Source of the DNA: Fodinibacter sp963800505
GTDB taxonomy: Bacteria; Actinomycetota; Actinomycetes; Actinomycetales; Dermatophilaceae
Length of the DNA stretch: 64,000 bases
Direction: 5' to 3'
NCBI GenBank assembly: GCA_963800505.1
Contig: CAWDBL010000020.1
Span: forward strand, 212,965-276,964
Below, piece by piece: positions 17,154 to 28,781 of the stretch. The translations under genes were made by a program, and so were the position numbers. Positions within the stretch are counted from its first letter, which is position 1. Each line of letters begins with the position of its first letter. The notes under the pieces were generated by a model. It saw nothing but the letters and a program-made list of their open reading frames with translations, was not told the DNA's origin and made no database searches.

Positions 17154-20100
17154 TCAGGCTCTGGCCGGGCCGGTCGTGTGCGCCCCCGGGTCGAGCGAGG
17201 TGGCCTTGGCCCGGCGCAGGGCGGCGCTCTCGAGCCGCAGCGCCTCGCTGGCCGCGGCGTTCTCACCCCGCGCGTCGAGCACCGCGGCGAGCACCTGGTA
17301 GCTGAACGCCACCGACAGCGGCCGGTCGATGGCGGTCAGCTCCTCGATGCAGACCCGCACCTCGCGCTCGGCCTCGTCGAGCCGCCCCAGCGCCAGCAGC
17401 GCCCGGCTGCGGGTGCGCCTGGCCCGGGCAGTGAGGAACGCGTCGCGCGACGCCAGGGCCCGCTCATGGGCCGTGGTGGCCTCCTCCAGCGCCTCGGCGG
17501 CACGCCCGGAGGCGAGGCTCACCTCCGCGCGGGCGTCCAGGGCGTAGGAGTACAGGTGCACGTCGCCGATCTGCCCGAGCAGGTGCAGGGCCTCGTCGAT
17601 GAGCAGGCTCGCGGGCCCGAGCTCGCCCTGCCGCCGTTGGGCCCGCGACAGCTCCAGCGTCGCCAGGGCGTTGGCGCCGGTCACCGGCGCGTCGGCGAGC
17701 AGCTCACGCGCCCGGGTGAACTCCCGTGCCGCGTCGGCCAGCTCGTCGTAGTCGTTGTGCAGGGTCCCCCGGGCGATCGCGGCCCACGCGGCCAGGACGA
17801 CGTCCGACGCGTGCGCCAGCGACTCCTCCGCGGTGGCGACCGCGGCCTCCGCCTCGGCGCGCAGCCCCAGCGAGGTGGTCGCCTGGGCGACCACCAGGGC
17901 CGCAGCGGCCGCGGCGCGGTGCTCACCGAGCAGCATCAGGTGGCGGCGCGCCTGGTCGGCCAGCTCGTGCGCCAGCCGTGAGGCCGAGCGCTGGTCCTGC
18001 AGCAGCCACGCCCGGCACAACATCAGGTACGCCGCACCGAGCCTGCTGTCGTCGTCGGCGCCGGTGAGGGCGCCGGTCACCACCTCGTCGGCACGCAGCC
18101 ACCGCTCGAGGTCGGACCAGGCGTCGTGCCCGAGGGCGCAGTCCGCGACCAGCCGCCACGCCAGGTCCGGCCGCACCGGCGCCAGGCGTGACGCGCTCGC
18201 GAGGAGCAACGGGGTGTCGGTGCGCAGCACCCGGGCAGCGCGGGCACGTCGCCGTGGGGGCCCGGCATCCGCGCTCACGCCGGCCGGTCGCGGGGGCACG
18301 GGGATGAAGCGGTTCGCCAGGGCGGTCAGGGCCGACCCGTCGCGGGCGAGCCCCCAGGTGGCCACCGCGACCAGCTCCGTGGTGCCTCGCTCGGCTCCGG
18401 ACCCCCTCCCGTCCGTCGAGCGGCCGGCCCGGCCGCGCACGAAGGCCCGCACCAGGTCGTGGAGCCGGAACTGCGCCTCGTGGTCCTCGCGCACCACCGC
18501 GTCGACCAGGCTCGCCTCGAGCAGCACGTCGAGCGCGGCCTCCCCGGCCCGGCGGTCCCCGAGCACCGCACCGGCCACCCACCCGCTGAACGTGTCGACC
18601 GGTAGGTGCGCCACCGCCTCGACCACCTGCCCGGCCGGCTCCGGTAGCCCGTCGAGCACCCGGTCGATCCCCGCTCGCAGCACGCGCAGGTCGTCGGGCA
18701 CCTCACCGGCGAACCCGAGCTCGTCGAGCCGGTCGGCGAGCTCCTCGAGCGAGAGGTCGGGGCGCTGCACGGCGCGGCCGCCGACGATCAGCACGGCGAG
18801 CGGCATCCCCGCGGCCAGCCGGGCCACCTCGCGGGCGCCCTCCGGCTCGGCGGCGACCCGCGCGGCGCCGACGATGCGGGTCAGCAGGCTCGTCGTGTCG
18901 TCCGGCTCCAGGGAGCGCAGCGGCACCCGGTGGGTGGCCCCCAGCGCCGGGAGCGACGAGCGTGAGGTCGTGATCGCCATCGACCCGGCGGTGACCGGGA
19001 GCAGGTCGACGACGTCCTCGGCCTCGCCACCGTCGGTCCCGAGGTTGTCGACGACCACGAGCACCCGCCGCCCGTCGAGCAACGAGCGGAACAGTCCGAC
19101 GCGCGACTCACGTTCTGCCGGAACGGATTCCGGGTGCACTCCGAGCAGCCTCAAGAAGGCTGCCAGGGCCGCGGACACCCCGGCGTCCCTGGGGTCGTTG
19201 GCCGCGTCGTGGTAGAGCGCGCCGTCGGGGAAGCTCGCCCGCAGCGCGTGCCCCGCCTCGAGCGTCAGGGCCGACTTGCCGACACCCGCCAGCCCGGTCA
19301 CCGCCACGACCACCGCGCGGTCGACGCACTCGCCGGCCGCCGCCTCCACTTCCGCGAGCTCGGCGTCGCGGCCGACCAGGGCGGTCGGCCGGCGCGGCAG
19401 GGTGCGCGGCACCGGCAGCCCGGATGCCGGTGAGCCACCGCCTGCAGTCGGCCCGCCGCCCGCACCGGCCGGCTCCGGCGCGGTCCCCGGCCGGGCCTGC
19501 TCCGCCGACAAAGCCGGGCCGGCACCGGTGAGGACGAGTTGCTGGGCCCGGCGCAGCGGCTCGGAGGGCTGCACCCCGAGCTCCTCGTCGAGGCGCTCGC
19601 GGGTGGTGCGGTAGATCGCCAGTGCCCGCGACTGCTGGCCGGCGGCGGCCAGTGCGAGCATCAGCTGCGCGACGAAGCCCTCGTGGAACGGGTGCTGGGT
19701 GGTGAGGGCGTCGAGCTCGGCCACCAGGCCCTCCGTGCGCCCGGCCCGCAGCGCCGCCTCGTGCCGCTCCTCGAGCACCGACAGGCGGGCCTGGGACAGC
19801 CGGCTGCGCTCGACGTCGACCGCGGTGGTGTCGGGCGCACCCTGCAGCGGGGTGTCGGGGAAGAGGGCCAGGGCGTGGTCGTAGTGCGCCAGGGCGACGG
19901 CCGGGTCGGTGGCGCGGGCCGCCCGCGCCAGGCCCACCCCGGCATCCCACTCGCGCACGTCGACCACCACCGTGTCGCCGAGCCGGTAGTCGCGGCCGTC
20001 GGTGACGAGCACCGGCCCACCGTCGCGGGCCTTGCGCCGGATGCCGCTCACCAGCGACTGCACCCGGTTGCGCGCCGACGCCGGCGGGTCGCCGGCCCAC

Positions 20101-20267
20101 AGCCACTCGCCGAGGGAGTCGACCCCCACCCGGTCGCGCAGGGCGGTGAGCGACAGCAGGCCGCTCTCGAGCTCGGTGAGCCGCACGGGGTGCCCCACGA
20201 CCTCGAGCCGGATCCGGCCGAGCACGACCAGGCGTGGAGGCACGCTCCCCCCGATCCGTGACGACAT
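17154..20267 (-). CDS. SARP-type regulator with NB-ARC ATPase and TPR-like repeats
   Basis: A 1037-residue AfsR/SARP-like transcription regulator. Residues about 10-95 are an OmpR-type winged helix (RLVVLGRIRLEV, LLSLTALRDRVG, NRVQSLVSGIRRKA); about 100-245 a bacterial transcriptional activation domain (HEGFVAQLMLALAAAGQQSRAL). Then comes a Pro/Gly linker, an NB-ARC/STAND ATPase with the P-loop TGLAGVGKSAL and a Walker B-like RVLVVVDNLG, and a C-terminal region of Ala/Leu-rich helical repeats resembling tetratricopeptides. Such proteins bind direct repeats and switch on adjacent pathways. It sits alone on the minus strand between manB and Trm112, in the middle of otherwise housekeeping genes, so its targets are not obvious. 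The ATG at 20267 precedes the winged helix directly. Confidence 0.85.
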   Translation of the reverse strand: MSSRIGGSVPPRLVVLGRIRLEVVGHPVRLTELESGLLSLTALRDRVGVDSLGEWLWAGDPPASARNRVQSLVSGIRRKARDGGPVLVTDGRDYRLGDTVVVDVREWDAGVGLARAARATDPAVALAHYDHALALFPDTPLQGAPDTTAVDVERSRLSQARLSVLEERHEAALRAGRTEGLVAELDALTTQHPFHEGFVAQLMLALAAAGQQSRALAIYRTTRERLDEELGVQPSEPLRRAQQLVLTGAGPALSAEQARPGTAPEPAGAGGGPTAGGGSPASGLPVPRTLPRRPTALVGRDAELAEVEAAAGECVDRAVVVAVTGLAGVGKSALTLEAGHALRASFPDGALYHDAANDPRDAGVSAALAAFLRLLGVHPESVPAERESRVGLFRSLLDGRRVLVVVDNLGTDGGEAEDVVDLLPVTAGSMAITTSRSSLPALGATHRVPLRSLEPDDTTSLLTRIVGAARVAAEPEGAREVARLAAGMPLAVLIVGGRAVQRPDLSLEELADRLDELGFAGEVPDDLRVLRAGIDRVLDGLPEPAGQVVEAVAHLPVDTFSGWVAGAVLGDRRAGEAALDVLLEASLVDAVVREDHEAQFRLHDLVRAFVRGRAGRSTDGRGSGAERGTTELVAVATWGLARDGSALTALANRFIPVPPRPAGVSADAGPPRRRARAARVLRTDTPLLLASASRLAPVRPDLAWRLVADCALGHDAWSDLERWLRADEVVTGALTGADDDSRLGAAYLMLCRAWLLQDQRSASRLAHELADQARRHLMLLGEHRAAAAAALVVAQATTSLGLRAEAEAAVATAEESLAHASDVVLAAWAAIARGTLHNDYDELADAAREFTRARELLADAPVTGANALATLELSRAQRRQGELGPASLLIDEALHLLGQIGDVHLYSYALDARAEVSLASGRAAEALEEATTAHERALASRDAFLTARARRTRSRALLALGRLDEAEREVRVCIEELTAIDRPLSVAFSYQVLAAVLDARGENAAASEALRLESAALRRAKATSLDPGAHTTGPARA

Positions 20268-20426
20268 CTCTCGGACCCTAGGTCGTGGCCCCGGCACCGG
20301 CAACAGGGGCGCCTGCCGAGCACACCATCCGTCCGCCAGCCGGGCACCCGGCACTCCCATGAGCGGCTCCCCGGGCGTGTGGGAGGATCGACGACGACCT
20401 TGACCCGCCTCCAGGAAGGCACCCGC

Positions 20427-20633
20427 ATGAGCGAGCAGGCCGTCCCCGCCTCGCCGATCGAGCCGTGGCTGCGCGAGATCCTGCGCTGCCCCGCGTGCCG
20501 CAGCGAGCTGCTCGACGTGACCGGCGACAGCGGGCCCGAGCTGGTGTGCACCTCCGCCGCCTGCGGCCTCGCCTACCGCATCGACGACGGTGTGCCGGTC
20601 CTCCTCGTCGACGAGGCGCGCCGACCCGCCTGA
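20427..20633 (+). CDS. Trm112-family zinc protein
   Basis: A 68-residue protein with four cysteines (C21, C24, C41, C46) that form the zinc ribbon typical of Trm112/UPF0434, and the closing signature YRIDDGVPVLL. In bacteria such proteins support methyltransferases or sit in sugar-activation loci. The ATG at 20427 follows the ribosome site AGGAAGG. It stands between the SARP gene and the SIS-domain gene, the normal actinobacterial arrangement near manB. Confidence 0.88.
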   Translation: MSEQAVPASPIEPWLREILRCPACRSELLDVTGDSGPELVCTSAACGLAYRIDDGVPVLLVDEARRPA

Positions 20634-20660
20634 GCGGGGGCGCGGGGAGGGCACCACCGG

Positions 20661-21809
20661 ATGCCGTGGGTCGACGAGAGCCGCCTGGACGACCCGGACG
20701 CCCTGCGCGCCCTCGACACCCGTGACTCGCTGCGCTCGCTGGCCTCGGCCGGTGCTCAGGTGCGCCGGGCGCTGGTCTCGGCCGACGAGGCCGGCATCTC
20801 CCGGGCCGCCGGGGGAGAGCGCCCGCGCTCGGTCCTGGTTGCGGCGCTCGGGGGCTCCGCACTCGTCTGTGACGTGCTCGACCTGCTCGCCGAGCCGGGC
20901 TCACCGGTTCCGGTGACCACCCGGGGCGGCCCGCCGCTGCCCGGCTGGGTCGGCCCGCTCGACCTGGTCATCGCCGTCTCCCAGTCGGGCCGTGCCACCG
21001 GCCCGCTCGCCCTGGCCGCGGAGGCCGCCCGCCGGGGCGCCTCCCTGCTCACCGTCGGTGCCGCCGGGTCGCCGCTGGCCGACGTCAGCGCCCGGGCGCG
21101 CGGCGTGCACGTCGAGGTGGCCCTGCCCACGCCGTCGTCACGCACCGCGCTCTGGTCGCTGCTCACCCCGGTGCTGCTGGCGGCCGACGCGATGGGGCTG
21201 GTGCAGTGTCCCGCCGGCGTGCTCGAGCAGGTGGCCGACGTGCTCGACGAGGTCGCCGAGGAGTGCCGCCCCAGCTCGGAGGCGTTCGTCAACCCCGCCA
21301 AGATCCTCGCCCTGGGCCTGGGCGAGACGGTGCCGATCGTGCTGGGTGACGGCCCCCTCACCGGGGTGGCCGCCACCCGCGCCGCCTCGATGCTCGCGCG
21401 CACCGCCCGGGTGCCCGCCACCTACGGCGCCCTGCCTGATGCCGCGTCGCAGGTCGTCGCCTGCCTCGACGGCCCGTTCGGCTCCGGCCTGACGTCCACG
21501 GCGCCGGGTGGCGACATCTTCGCCGACCCCTTCCTCGACGCCCCGCCCGCCCCACGGCTCGGCCTGCTCACGCTGCGCGACCCCGACCTGGACCCGCAGC
21601 AGGTCGCGCTCACCGATGCCGTCGTCGAGTCGGCGCGCGAGTCGGGTGTCACCGTGTGGGAGCAGGTGGCGCACTCCGGTGAGCCGATCGAGCGGCTCGC
21701 GTCGCTGGTGGCGCTCACCGACTACGCGGCCACCTACCTGGCGCTCGGCCTGGGGCTCGACCCGTCGGTGTCGCGGCACGTCACCGAGCTGCGCGACCGC
21801 ACGTCCTAG
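20661..21809 (+). CDS. SIS-domain phosphosugar isomerase-like protein (phosphomannose/phosphoglucose type)
   Basis: A 382-residue protein. The first SIS domain begins near residue 50 (SVLVAALGGSALVCDVL) and includes LVIAVSQSGRATGPLALAAEA, where the Ser/Gln-Ser-Gly loop binds sugar phosphate. A second half carries VPIVLGDGPLTGVAATRAA, ASMLARTARVPATYGALPDA and the closing helix with ASLVALTDYAATYLALGLG. This is the layout of archaeal-type bifunctional phosphoglucose/phosphomannose isomerases, and the actinobacterial versions lie beside manB. It would supply mannose-6-phosphate to ManB. Its stop overlaps the convergent YbaK gene by 4 bases. The second SIS half is divergent, so activity is inferred. 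Confidence 0.82.
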   Translation: MPWVDESRLDDPDALRALDTRDSLRSLASAGAQVRRALVSADEAGISRAAGGERPRSVLVAALGGSALVCDVLDLLAEPGSPVPVTTRGGPPLPGWVGPLDLVIAVSQSGRATGPLALAAEAARRGASLLTVGAAGSPLADVSARARGVHVEVALPTPSSRTALWSLLTPVLLAADAMGLVQCPAGVLEQVADVLDEVAEECRPSSEAFVNPAKILALGLGETVPIVLGDGPLTGVAATRAASMLARTARVPATYGALPDAASQVVACLDGPFGSGLTSTAPGGDIFADPFLDAPPAPRLGLLTLRDPDLDPQQVALTDAVVESARESGVTVWEQVAHSGEPIERLASLVALTDYAATYLALGLGLDPSVSRHVTELRDRTS

Positions 21810-22342
21810 GTGACGGGCGAGGCGAGGGCCAGCTGCTGCGCCCCCGGGAGGGTGAGCAGGTCCGCGCCGGTGAGCAGCAGCTTGCTGCGCCGCAGCCCGC
21901 TGCCGATCACCACCTCACCGGCGTCGACCACCGCGTCGTCGACCAGCACCGGCCACCCGGCCGGCAGCCCGACGGGCGTGATGCCACCGAACTCCATGCC
22001 GGTGAGCCCCACGGCGTCGTCCATCGGTGCGAACGAGATCTTGCGGACGCCGAGGTGCCGCCGCACGATGCCGTTGACGTCGGCCCGGTGCGTGGCCAGC
22101 ACCATGACGGCGGCATAGGTCGTCACGTCGCCGCGGCGGCCGGCCACCACCACGCAGTTCGCGCTCGCCCCCAGGTCCACCTCGTATGCCGTGCAGAACG
22201 CGGCCGTGTCGGCGTGGGTCGGGTCGATGGGTGCGACCAGCGCACCCGGCACCGAGGCCACCGCCGCCGCAACCGGGGCGGCGAGCAGCTCCGGGCGCGC
22301 AGCGGCAGGTGACCAGTCGAGGGTTCCGCGAGCAGACGGCAT
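21806..22342 (-). CDS. YbaK/EbsC-type aminoacyl-tRNA deacylase
   Basis: A 178-residue protein of the INS/YbaK editing family, which hydrolyses misacylated tRNA. Visible signatures: NCVVVAGRRGDVTTYAAVMVLATHRADVN (start of the YbaK fold), KISFAPMDDAVGLTGMEFGGITPVGLP (the G-G-ITP loop that lines the active site) and VVIGSGLRRSKLLL. The length is normal for the stand-alone form. The start ATG and upstream region are close to the divergent CDF gene (about 90 bases). The stop overlaps the convergent SIS gene. Confidence 0.85.
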   Translation of the reverse strand: MPSARGTLDWSPAAARPELLAAPVAAAVASVPGALVAPIDPTHADTAAFCTAYEVDLGASANCVVVAGRRGDVTTYAAVMVLATHRADVNGIVRRHLGVRKISFAPMDDAVGLTGMEFGGITPVGLPAGWPVLVDDAVVDAGEVVIGSGLRRSKLLLTGADLLTLPGAQQLALASPVT

Positions 22343-22430
22343 ACGGCGACGCTAGCGGAGCGACCGGCATCCGACCGTCGCGTGGTCACGTGCCCCTGCT
22401 CCCCGCCGTCACGCCCCTAGGATCGCGACC

Positions 22431-23427
22431 ATGTCAGCCGAAGGTGGGAACCCGGGCGGTCATCGCGGCACTCCTCGCGAACCTCGGGATCGCGGTCACG
22501 AAGTTCGTCGCGTTCTTCCTCACCGGGTTCTCGTCGATGCTCGCCGAGGCGATCCACTCGGTCGCCGACTCCGGCAACCAGATCCTCCTGCTCATCGGTG
22601 GCGAAGCGCTCACGACGTGGGGCGACCCCACAGCATCCGTTCGGCTTCGGCCGCGAGCGCTACGTCTACTCGTTCGTCGTCTCGATCGTGCTGTTCTCGC
22701 TCGGTGGGCTCTTCGCGCTCTACGAGGCCTGGCACAAGTTCGAGGAGACCCGCGGCGAGACGGCCTTCGACCCGTTCGAGTCGCGCTGGTGGTGGGTGCC
22801 GGTGGTCGTGATCGTCGTCGCGATCGGGATGGAGGGGACGAGCTTCCGCACGGCCGTGCGCGAGTCGAACAAGTCGCGCGGGAAGCGCTCGTGGCTGCGG
22901 TTCGTGCGCAGCTCCAAGTCGCCCGAGCTGCCGGTCATCCTCCTCGAGGACTTCGGCGCGCTCATCGGGCTGACCTTCGCGCTGCTGGGCGTCGGGCTGA
23001 TGCTGATCACCGGCAACCCGATCTTCGACGTCCTCGGCTCGGCCGCCATCGGCCTGCTGCTCGTCGTCATCGCCGCCTTCCTCGCCGTCGAGATGAAGTC
23101 GCTGCTCGTGGGGGAGAGCGCCACGCTCGAGCCCACCAGCAGGCGATCCTCGAGGCGCTGACCGCGCCGGACGCCGTGCAGCGGGTGATCCACTCCAAGA
23201 CGATGCACCTCGGCCCCGAGGAGCTGCTCGTGGCGGCCAAGCTGGCCGTGGCGGCGACCGAACGGGCCGACGAGGTGGCCGCCGCCATCGACGAGGCCGA
23301 GCGTCGGGCCAGGGACGCCGTGCCCGAGCTGACCCTGGTGATGTACCTCGAGCCGGACGTCGACCATGGCGACGCCTACGAGCGGGCGCCGCGGCCGGAG
23401 GCGCCGGCATCCGCGGGCGGCCACTGA
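22431..23427 (+). pseudogene. Cation diffusion facilitator transporter, frame broken three times
   Basis: A CDF-type metal/proton antiporter of about 330 residues once read across frames. The N-terminal helices (ALLANLGIAVTKFVAFFLTGFSSMLAEAIHSVADSGNQ) carry the site-A residues HSxxDSxNQ; then PFGFGRERYVYSFVVSI, FEDFGALIGLTFALLG-like and the C-terminal cytoplasmic domain (HLGPEELLVAAKLAV) follow. Continuous reading needs three single-base changes: an extra G in GGTGGGAAC near 22447, one extra base near 22608, and one missing G near 23130. Each piece is otherwise well conserved, so sequencing error is likely, but true inactivation cannot be ruled out. The gene lies between the YbaK gene and sahH. 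Confidence 0.85.
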
Positions 23428-23873
23428 GCGAACCCGGTGGCGGCCGGACCGGGCCGCCGCACCCCCTGCGAGTGCGACGGCCCGGTGGCCTGGATGGCGA
23501 GCGCCCGGTCCGGTACCTCGACCGCCGCCTGCGCAGCAGCGTCCCCTCCGACGCCGTCGTCGACGGCAGCCCCGGCAGGTCGCCTCTCGACGACCGCGGG
23601 AACTCACCGAGGCGGCACGGCCCCAGCCGCTCGCCTCACGCCGACTTCTCCAGCGTCGGGCGCCGGGCCCCGTCCGGGCACCCGTCGCACGAGGTCATGC
23701 CACCACACCGAAACGTTCGACGGGGGGTTCGTGACCTGCGGATTCACGGGGTGGGCGGCCCGCTGCGGTAGAGTGGGCAGCCGCCGGCGCGGGTGATAAC
23801 CCTCCACGAACGTGCGGCCCTGAAGGGCGACGCCGGGTCAACCAGATCGTCAGAACTCCCAAGGAGCTTCCGC
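23428..23873. other. 446-base gap upstream of sahH
   Basis: No convincing gene. Several arginine-rich open frames cross it but none has a ribosome site or recognisable residues. Close to sahH there is GTTTCGACGG-like sequence and a TAGAGT hexamer (about 23770) that could be a -10 box, without a clean -35 at normal distance. The ribosome site AAGGAG lies at 23861. I looked for an SAH or SAM riboswitch here and did not see its conserved core, though a covariance search could find a divergent one. Confidence 0.4.
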
Positions 23874-25325
<1,452 letters not shown>

Positions 25326-25361
25326 GGTAGCCGAGGCGGCGCGCTGTCGCCCGCTGCACGA

Positions 25362-25408
25362 CGAGAGCCGGTATGCCGTGGCGAGCCCACGGCATCCCGG
25401 CTCTCGTG
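25362..25408 (+). terminator. Strong hairpin after sahH
   Basis: Near-perfect inverted repeat with about 20 bp of stem and one mismatch: ACGAGAGCCGG then ATGCCGTGG, loop CGAG, and the complements CCACGGCAT and CCGGCTCTCGT. It starts 36 bases after the sahH stop. There is no T-tract, but stem strength and position fit a terminator. Confidence 0.78.
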
Positions 25409-25448
25409 TTCTGTCTGCGTCAGCCCGACGGGACCCGTTCGCGGGGTT

Positions 25449-26110
25449 TCACTCCGTGGACGTGTCCGGCTCGGCGGCTCGAGCGAGCTGGAGGAGGACG
25501 GAGCGCACCTCCGCCACCTCGGCGTCCTCGACCCGGCGGTCGAGGTGCCCCAGTTCCCGCACGGTGACGCAGGGTTGGGCGTCGGAGCAGTTCTGGGTCA
25601 GGGCTATGCCCCGCAGGGCCTCCAGCTCGGACGCCAGCCGCAGGGTCTGACGGTAGGCGTTGTGCACCGCCTGCTGCTCGAGGGGCAGGGCCGAGAGGTC
25701 GCGCACCAGCTCCTTGGTCACGTCCGCCATGACCCGGGCCACGTCTCGCGATGCTCTGCAGGTGCTCGCCGATGCCGCCAGCTCCGCAGGAGCGGTCATG
25801 GCGATCTCGTGGGCCATCGCCAGGGCCGGAGTGCTCTGCACCACCGGGGCGGCCGTCGCCTGTCGCGGCCGGCGCAACCGCGCCTTCCAGCTGCGTGGCT
25901 CCGGGTCGGCCTCGATCTGGGTGGTCGCTCCCCAGCTGTCCGACCCGACCAGCGCCGCGTGGGCACGCCCTGCGGCGGAGATGAACTGTCTCTGGACGTC
26001 GGCGTCACCGAACTCGAGGTAGCGCGCCGCGGCCCGTCTGCGGTCGGCCGTGATGGCCTCGGCCGGCTGCCCGGCAACGAGTCAGCCACCGGCTCGGTGT
26101 GGTCCGACAT
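25449..26110 (-). pseudogene. Hypothetical helical protein, frame broken near its start
   Basis: Not recognised. A protein of about 220 residues can be read from ATG 26110 (MSDHTEPVAD), which has GGAAAGGA just upstream, but it needs a one-base shift near 26080 to join the long downstream frame. That frame reads ITADRRRAAARYLEFGDADV, later SRDVARVMADVTKELVRDLS and LRLASELEALRGIALTQ, an amphipathic and possibly coiled-coil helix set with a Cys pair (NCSDAQPC). It lies just downstream of the GGDEF/EAL gene on the same strand with 29 bases between, so it may be its partner. Without the shift the short open frame from TTG 25877 would encode only the last 142 residues. Confidence 0.5.
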
Positions 26111-26139
26111 GTCGTCCTTTCCGTGGTCTCGGGGCGCAT

Positions 26140-28702
26140 TCATCGAATCGAGCCGAAGTCTCCGGCCAGGTAGTGGTCTGGCGGTTGGGCCCTTCCATAG
26201 AACCATCCCTGTCCGTACTTCCACCCCTGAGACTGAAGGATCGCTGCCTGCTGGGCGGTCTCGACGCCCTCCGCCACGGTGACGAGGGCGAGGCCGGTCG
26301 ACAGGCCAGCGAGGCCCTGGGCTATCTGGCGCGCGCGACCGTTGTCCGCCATCAGGTCATCGGTGAAGGAACGGTCCAGCTTCAGGCCGTCGATGGGCAG
26401 GTCACGCAGGTGGCTGACCGACGAGAACCCTGTGCCGAAGTCGTCCACCCACCACGAGGCGCCGAGGGCGGCGATCTCGGCCATCGTCTCGCGCACACCG
26501 GCGGTGATGTCGAAGACGGTCGTCTCCGTGACCTCGAGATGGAGGCGCAGGGGGTCGGCCTGGCTGCGGTGGAGCTCGTCACGCACCCGGTCGACGAGGT
26601 CCGGACTCGCGAGCGAGGCGGCGGACATGTTCACGGCAATGTGCTGGTCGCCCGGCAGGTGGGCTCAGCAGGTCAAGGGCCTGTGCCAAGATCGCCTGAT
26701 CGAGCTCCACGATGAGCGCGCTGCGTCCAGCGGCCTCGATGAAGTCCTCCGCGGCCACGATGCTGCCGTCGCGATGCTGCCATCGAGCCAGCGCCTCGTA
26801 CCCAACGACGTGCCCGTCGCTGAATCGGACGATCGGCATCAACCAGGGGCGGATCCGCCCGTCCGCCAACGCCTTCGGCAGCGCCGACCGCACCGCCAGT
26901 CTCTTTCTCGTCTCCGTCTGGATGTCACCGTCGAGGAACTGCCACCGGTCCGGTCCCCTACGGGCGGCCTGGCGCATCGCCGCCGTCGCGTCCCGGAGGA
27001 GCTCCTCGGCGTCGTGCGACCCGGCAAGGGCGATGCCGACACATCCCGTCACGTCGACGTGGCCTCCGGGGACCACCACAGGTCCCCTGACGGCTCGAAG
27101 CAGTTCCACCGCGGCAGCGGCGGCGTCCTCGGCGCTCAGGATGTCACTCGTGAGCACCATGAACTCGTCACCCGCGATGCGGGCCACCCGATCCGCTGCT
27201 CCCGCCGCCGCCATCAGTCGTTGCCCCACTTCCACGAGGACCGCGTCCCCCGCGGCGTAGGTGTATCCCTCGTTGATGGCCGTCATCCCGTCGATTCCGA
27301 CGCACAGCAGGCCCCAGTCGAGGCCGCTCCGGGTGTCGATGGCGTCCTGCACCCGGGCGAGCGCCACGGACCTCTTCGCCAACCCGGTCAGCGCGTCGAA
27401 GTCCACCGCGTGCCGGTAGTCGTCCCTGACGGCGACCTCTGCGGTGATGTCCCGGATCCCGATCACCCCGCCGACGAGCTGCCCTGCGTCATCAACGAGT
27501 GTCCGTGGGGTCGCTTCCACCCAGAGGGTCTCCTTCGACATGCTCAGCATGCGCAGTCGGCACGACGAGTCCTGACCCGCTCGGGCCTCAGCGGCCGTCT
27601 CCAGCAGGAGGGGTAGGTCGTCGGGATGGAACAGGATGCCTCCGAACTGGCCCTCCAGCTGCGCCGGCGTGTACCCCAGCATCCTCGTCACCGAGGGAGA
27701 CACCCAGTCGACGACCGCGTGCATGTCCAAGGACAGCACCAGGTCCATCGAGTTGTTGGCGAGGAGCTGCAGTCGGCGCTCGGACAGCTCGAGTCGCTGT
27801 TCGGTGCGGCGTCGGTCGGAGACGTTGCGGGCGATGACGAGGATCTCGTCCCCGAACGGATAGGCGCTCAGCTCCAAGGACCCGTGGGCTTCCTCCTTGC
27901 CGAACTCCACCGGCCCGATGACGCTGGGTCGGCCGGTCGTGAACGGCGCGAGGTAGGCCTCGAGGAGGTGGTCGTCACGGACCCGAGGAAACAGCTCGGA
28001 CAGGCGCTGCCCGAGCACCTGGTGTGCGGCCATGCCGAGCAGGTGCTCCGCTGCGGAGTTCAGCGCCGTGTGCACGAGGTCGCACGGCATCCCCTCCTCG
28101 TTCCGGACGGGCGCGTAGGCGAGCAACGGCTCAGGCACCGCATCCAGCACCCGGCGCAGGCGCGCCTCGGACTCGGCCACCTGCTCACTTGCCCGGCGTC
28201 GACCGGTCACGTCCCGCCAGGACTCCGCGATGCACCCGTTGCTGACGGCGGCCCGCACTTCGTAGTAGCGAACGGAGTCCTCTGGCGTTCCCGGTGGATA
28301 GGCGTAGTCGTCAAGAGCCACGGTCTGGCCGGTCTCCACGATCTCCAGGTACATCGGCAACAGGCTCGTGTCCATCGTGGACGGGCGCAGCGCGAGCAGA
28401 CGTGAGCCGAGCAGCCCGTCACTCGGCATCCGGTGGAACTCGCAGGCCGCCCTGTTCGCCATCAGGTAACGGAAGTCGACGACGCGACCGCTGCTGTCGC
28501 GAACGGGCTCGAGCACGATGTGTGGGTCAGGGTCCAGGTCATAGAGCGCAGCCCAACCGTCGAACCCGGCCCCCGGCCCATGCATGGTGGCTGACGGCAG
28601 GTCAGTGGTCGGAACCTCAGGATCCACGGCGCTCCCGTCTGCCCCTGCATCGTGAAGGTCTCCAACAAGAGTGGCACGCCCTCGCGACAAATGTGTCCGC
28701 AT
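26140..28702 (-). pseudogene. PAS-PAS-PAS-GGDEF-EAL signalling protein, frame broken in the EAL domain
   Basis: Cyclic-di-GMP turnover protein of about 850 residues. Three PAS-like sensory regions come first (around residues 40-165, 175-300 and 305-430), then a GGDEF domain whose active loop reads RIAGDEF (AGDEF variant), then an EAL domain with the metal/substrate motif GYEALARW, followed after the break by VNMSAASL, VDDFGTGFSS and LKLDRSF with VAEGVETAQQ. An extra C in a CCC run near 26661 shifts the frame between HLPG-like and NMSAASL. Correcting it gives a normal EAL domain, so the break may be sequence error. No signal peptide or helices are seen, so the protein is probably cytoplasmic. 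The gene lies inside the segment bracketed by the sahH repeat. Confidence 0.85.
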
Positions 28703-28781
28703 GGGGTATAAGCCGTCCGAACCGTGATCCTTCGCTCCATCCGGGTCGAGCGGAGGGCGTACCTGGAGGCTCGCATCGTCC

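Noticed and set aside
23437..23796. A 119-residue open frame upstream of sahH
   Set aside because: No ribosome site, no hydrophobic or domain pattern, and a high Arg/Thr/Ser content typical of shadow frames in high-GC DNA.
23690..23873. SAH or SAM riboswitch upstream of sahH
   Set aside because: I could not find the conserved core or pseudoknot of either type; a covariance-model search would settle it.
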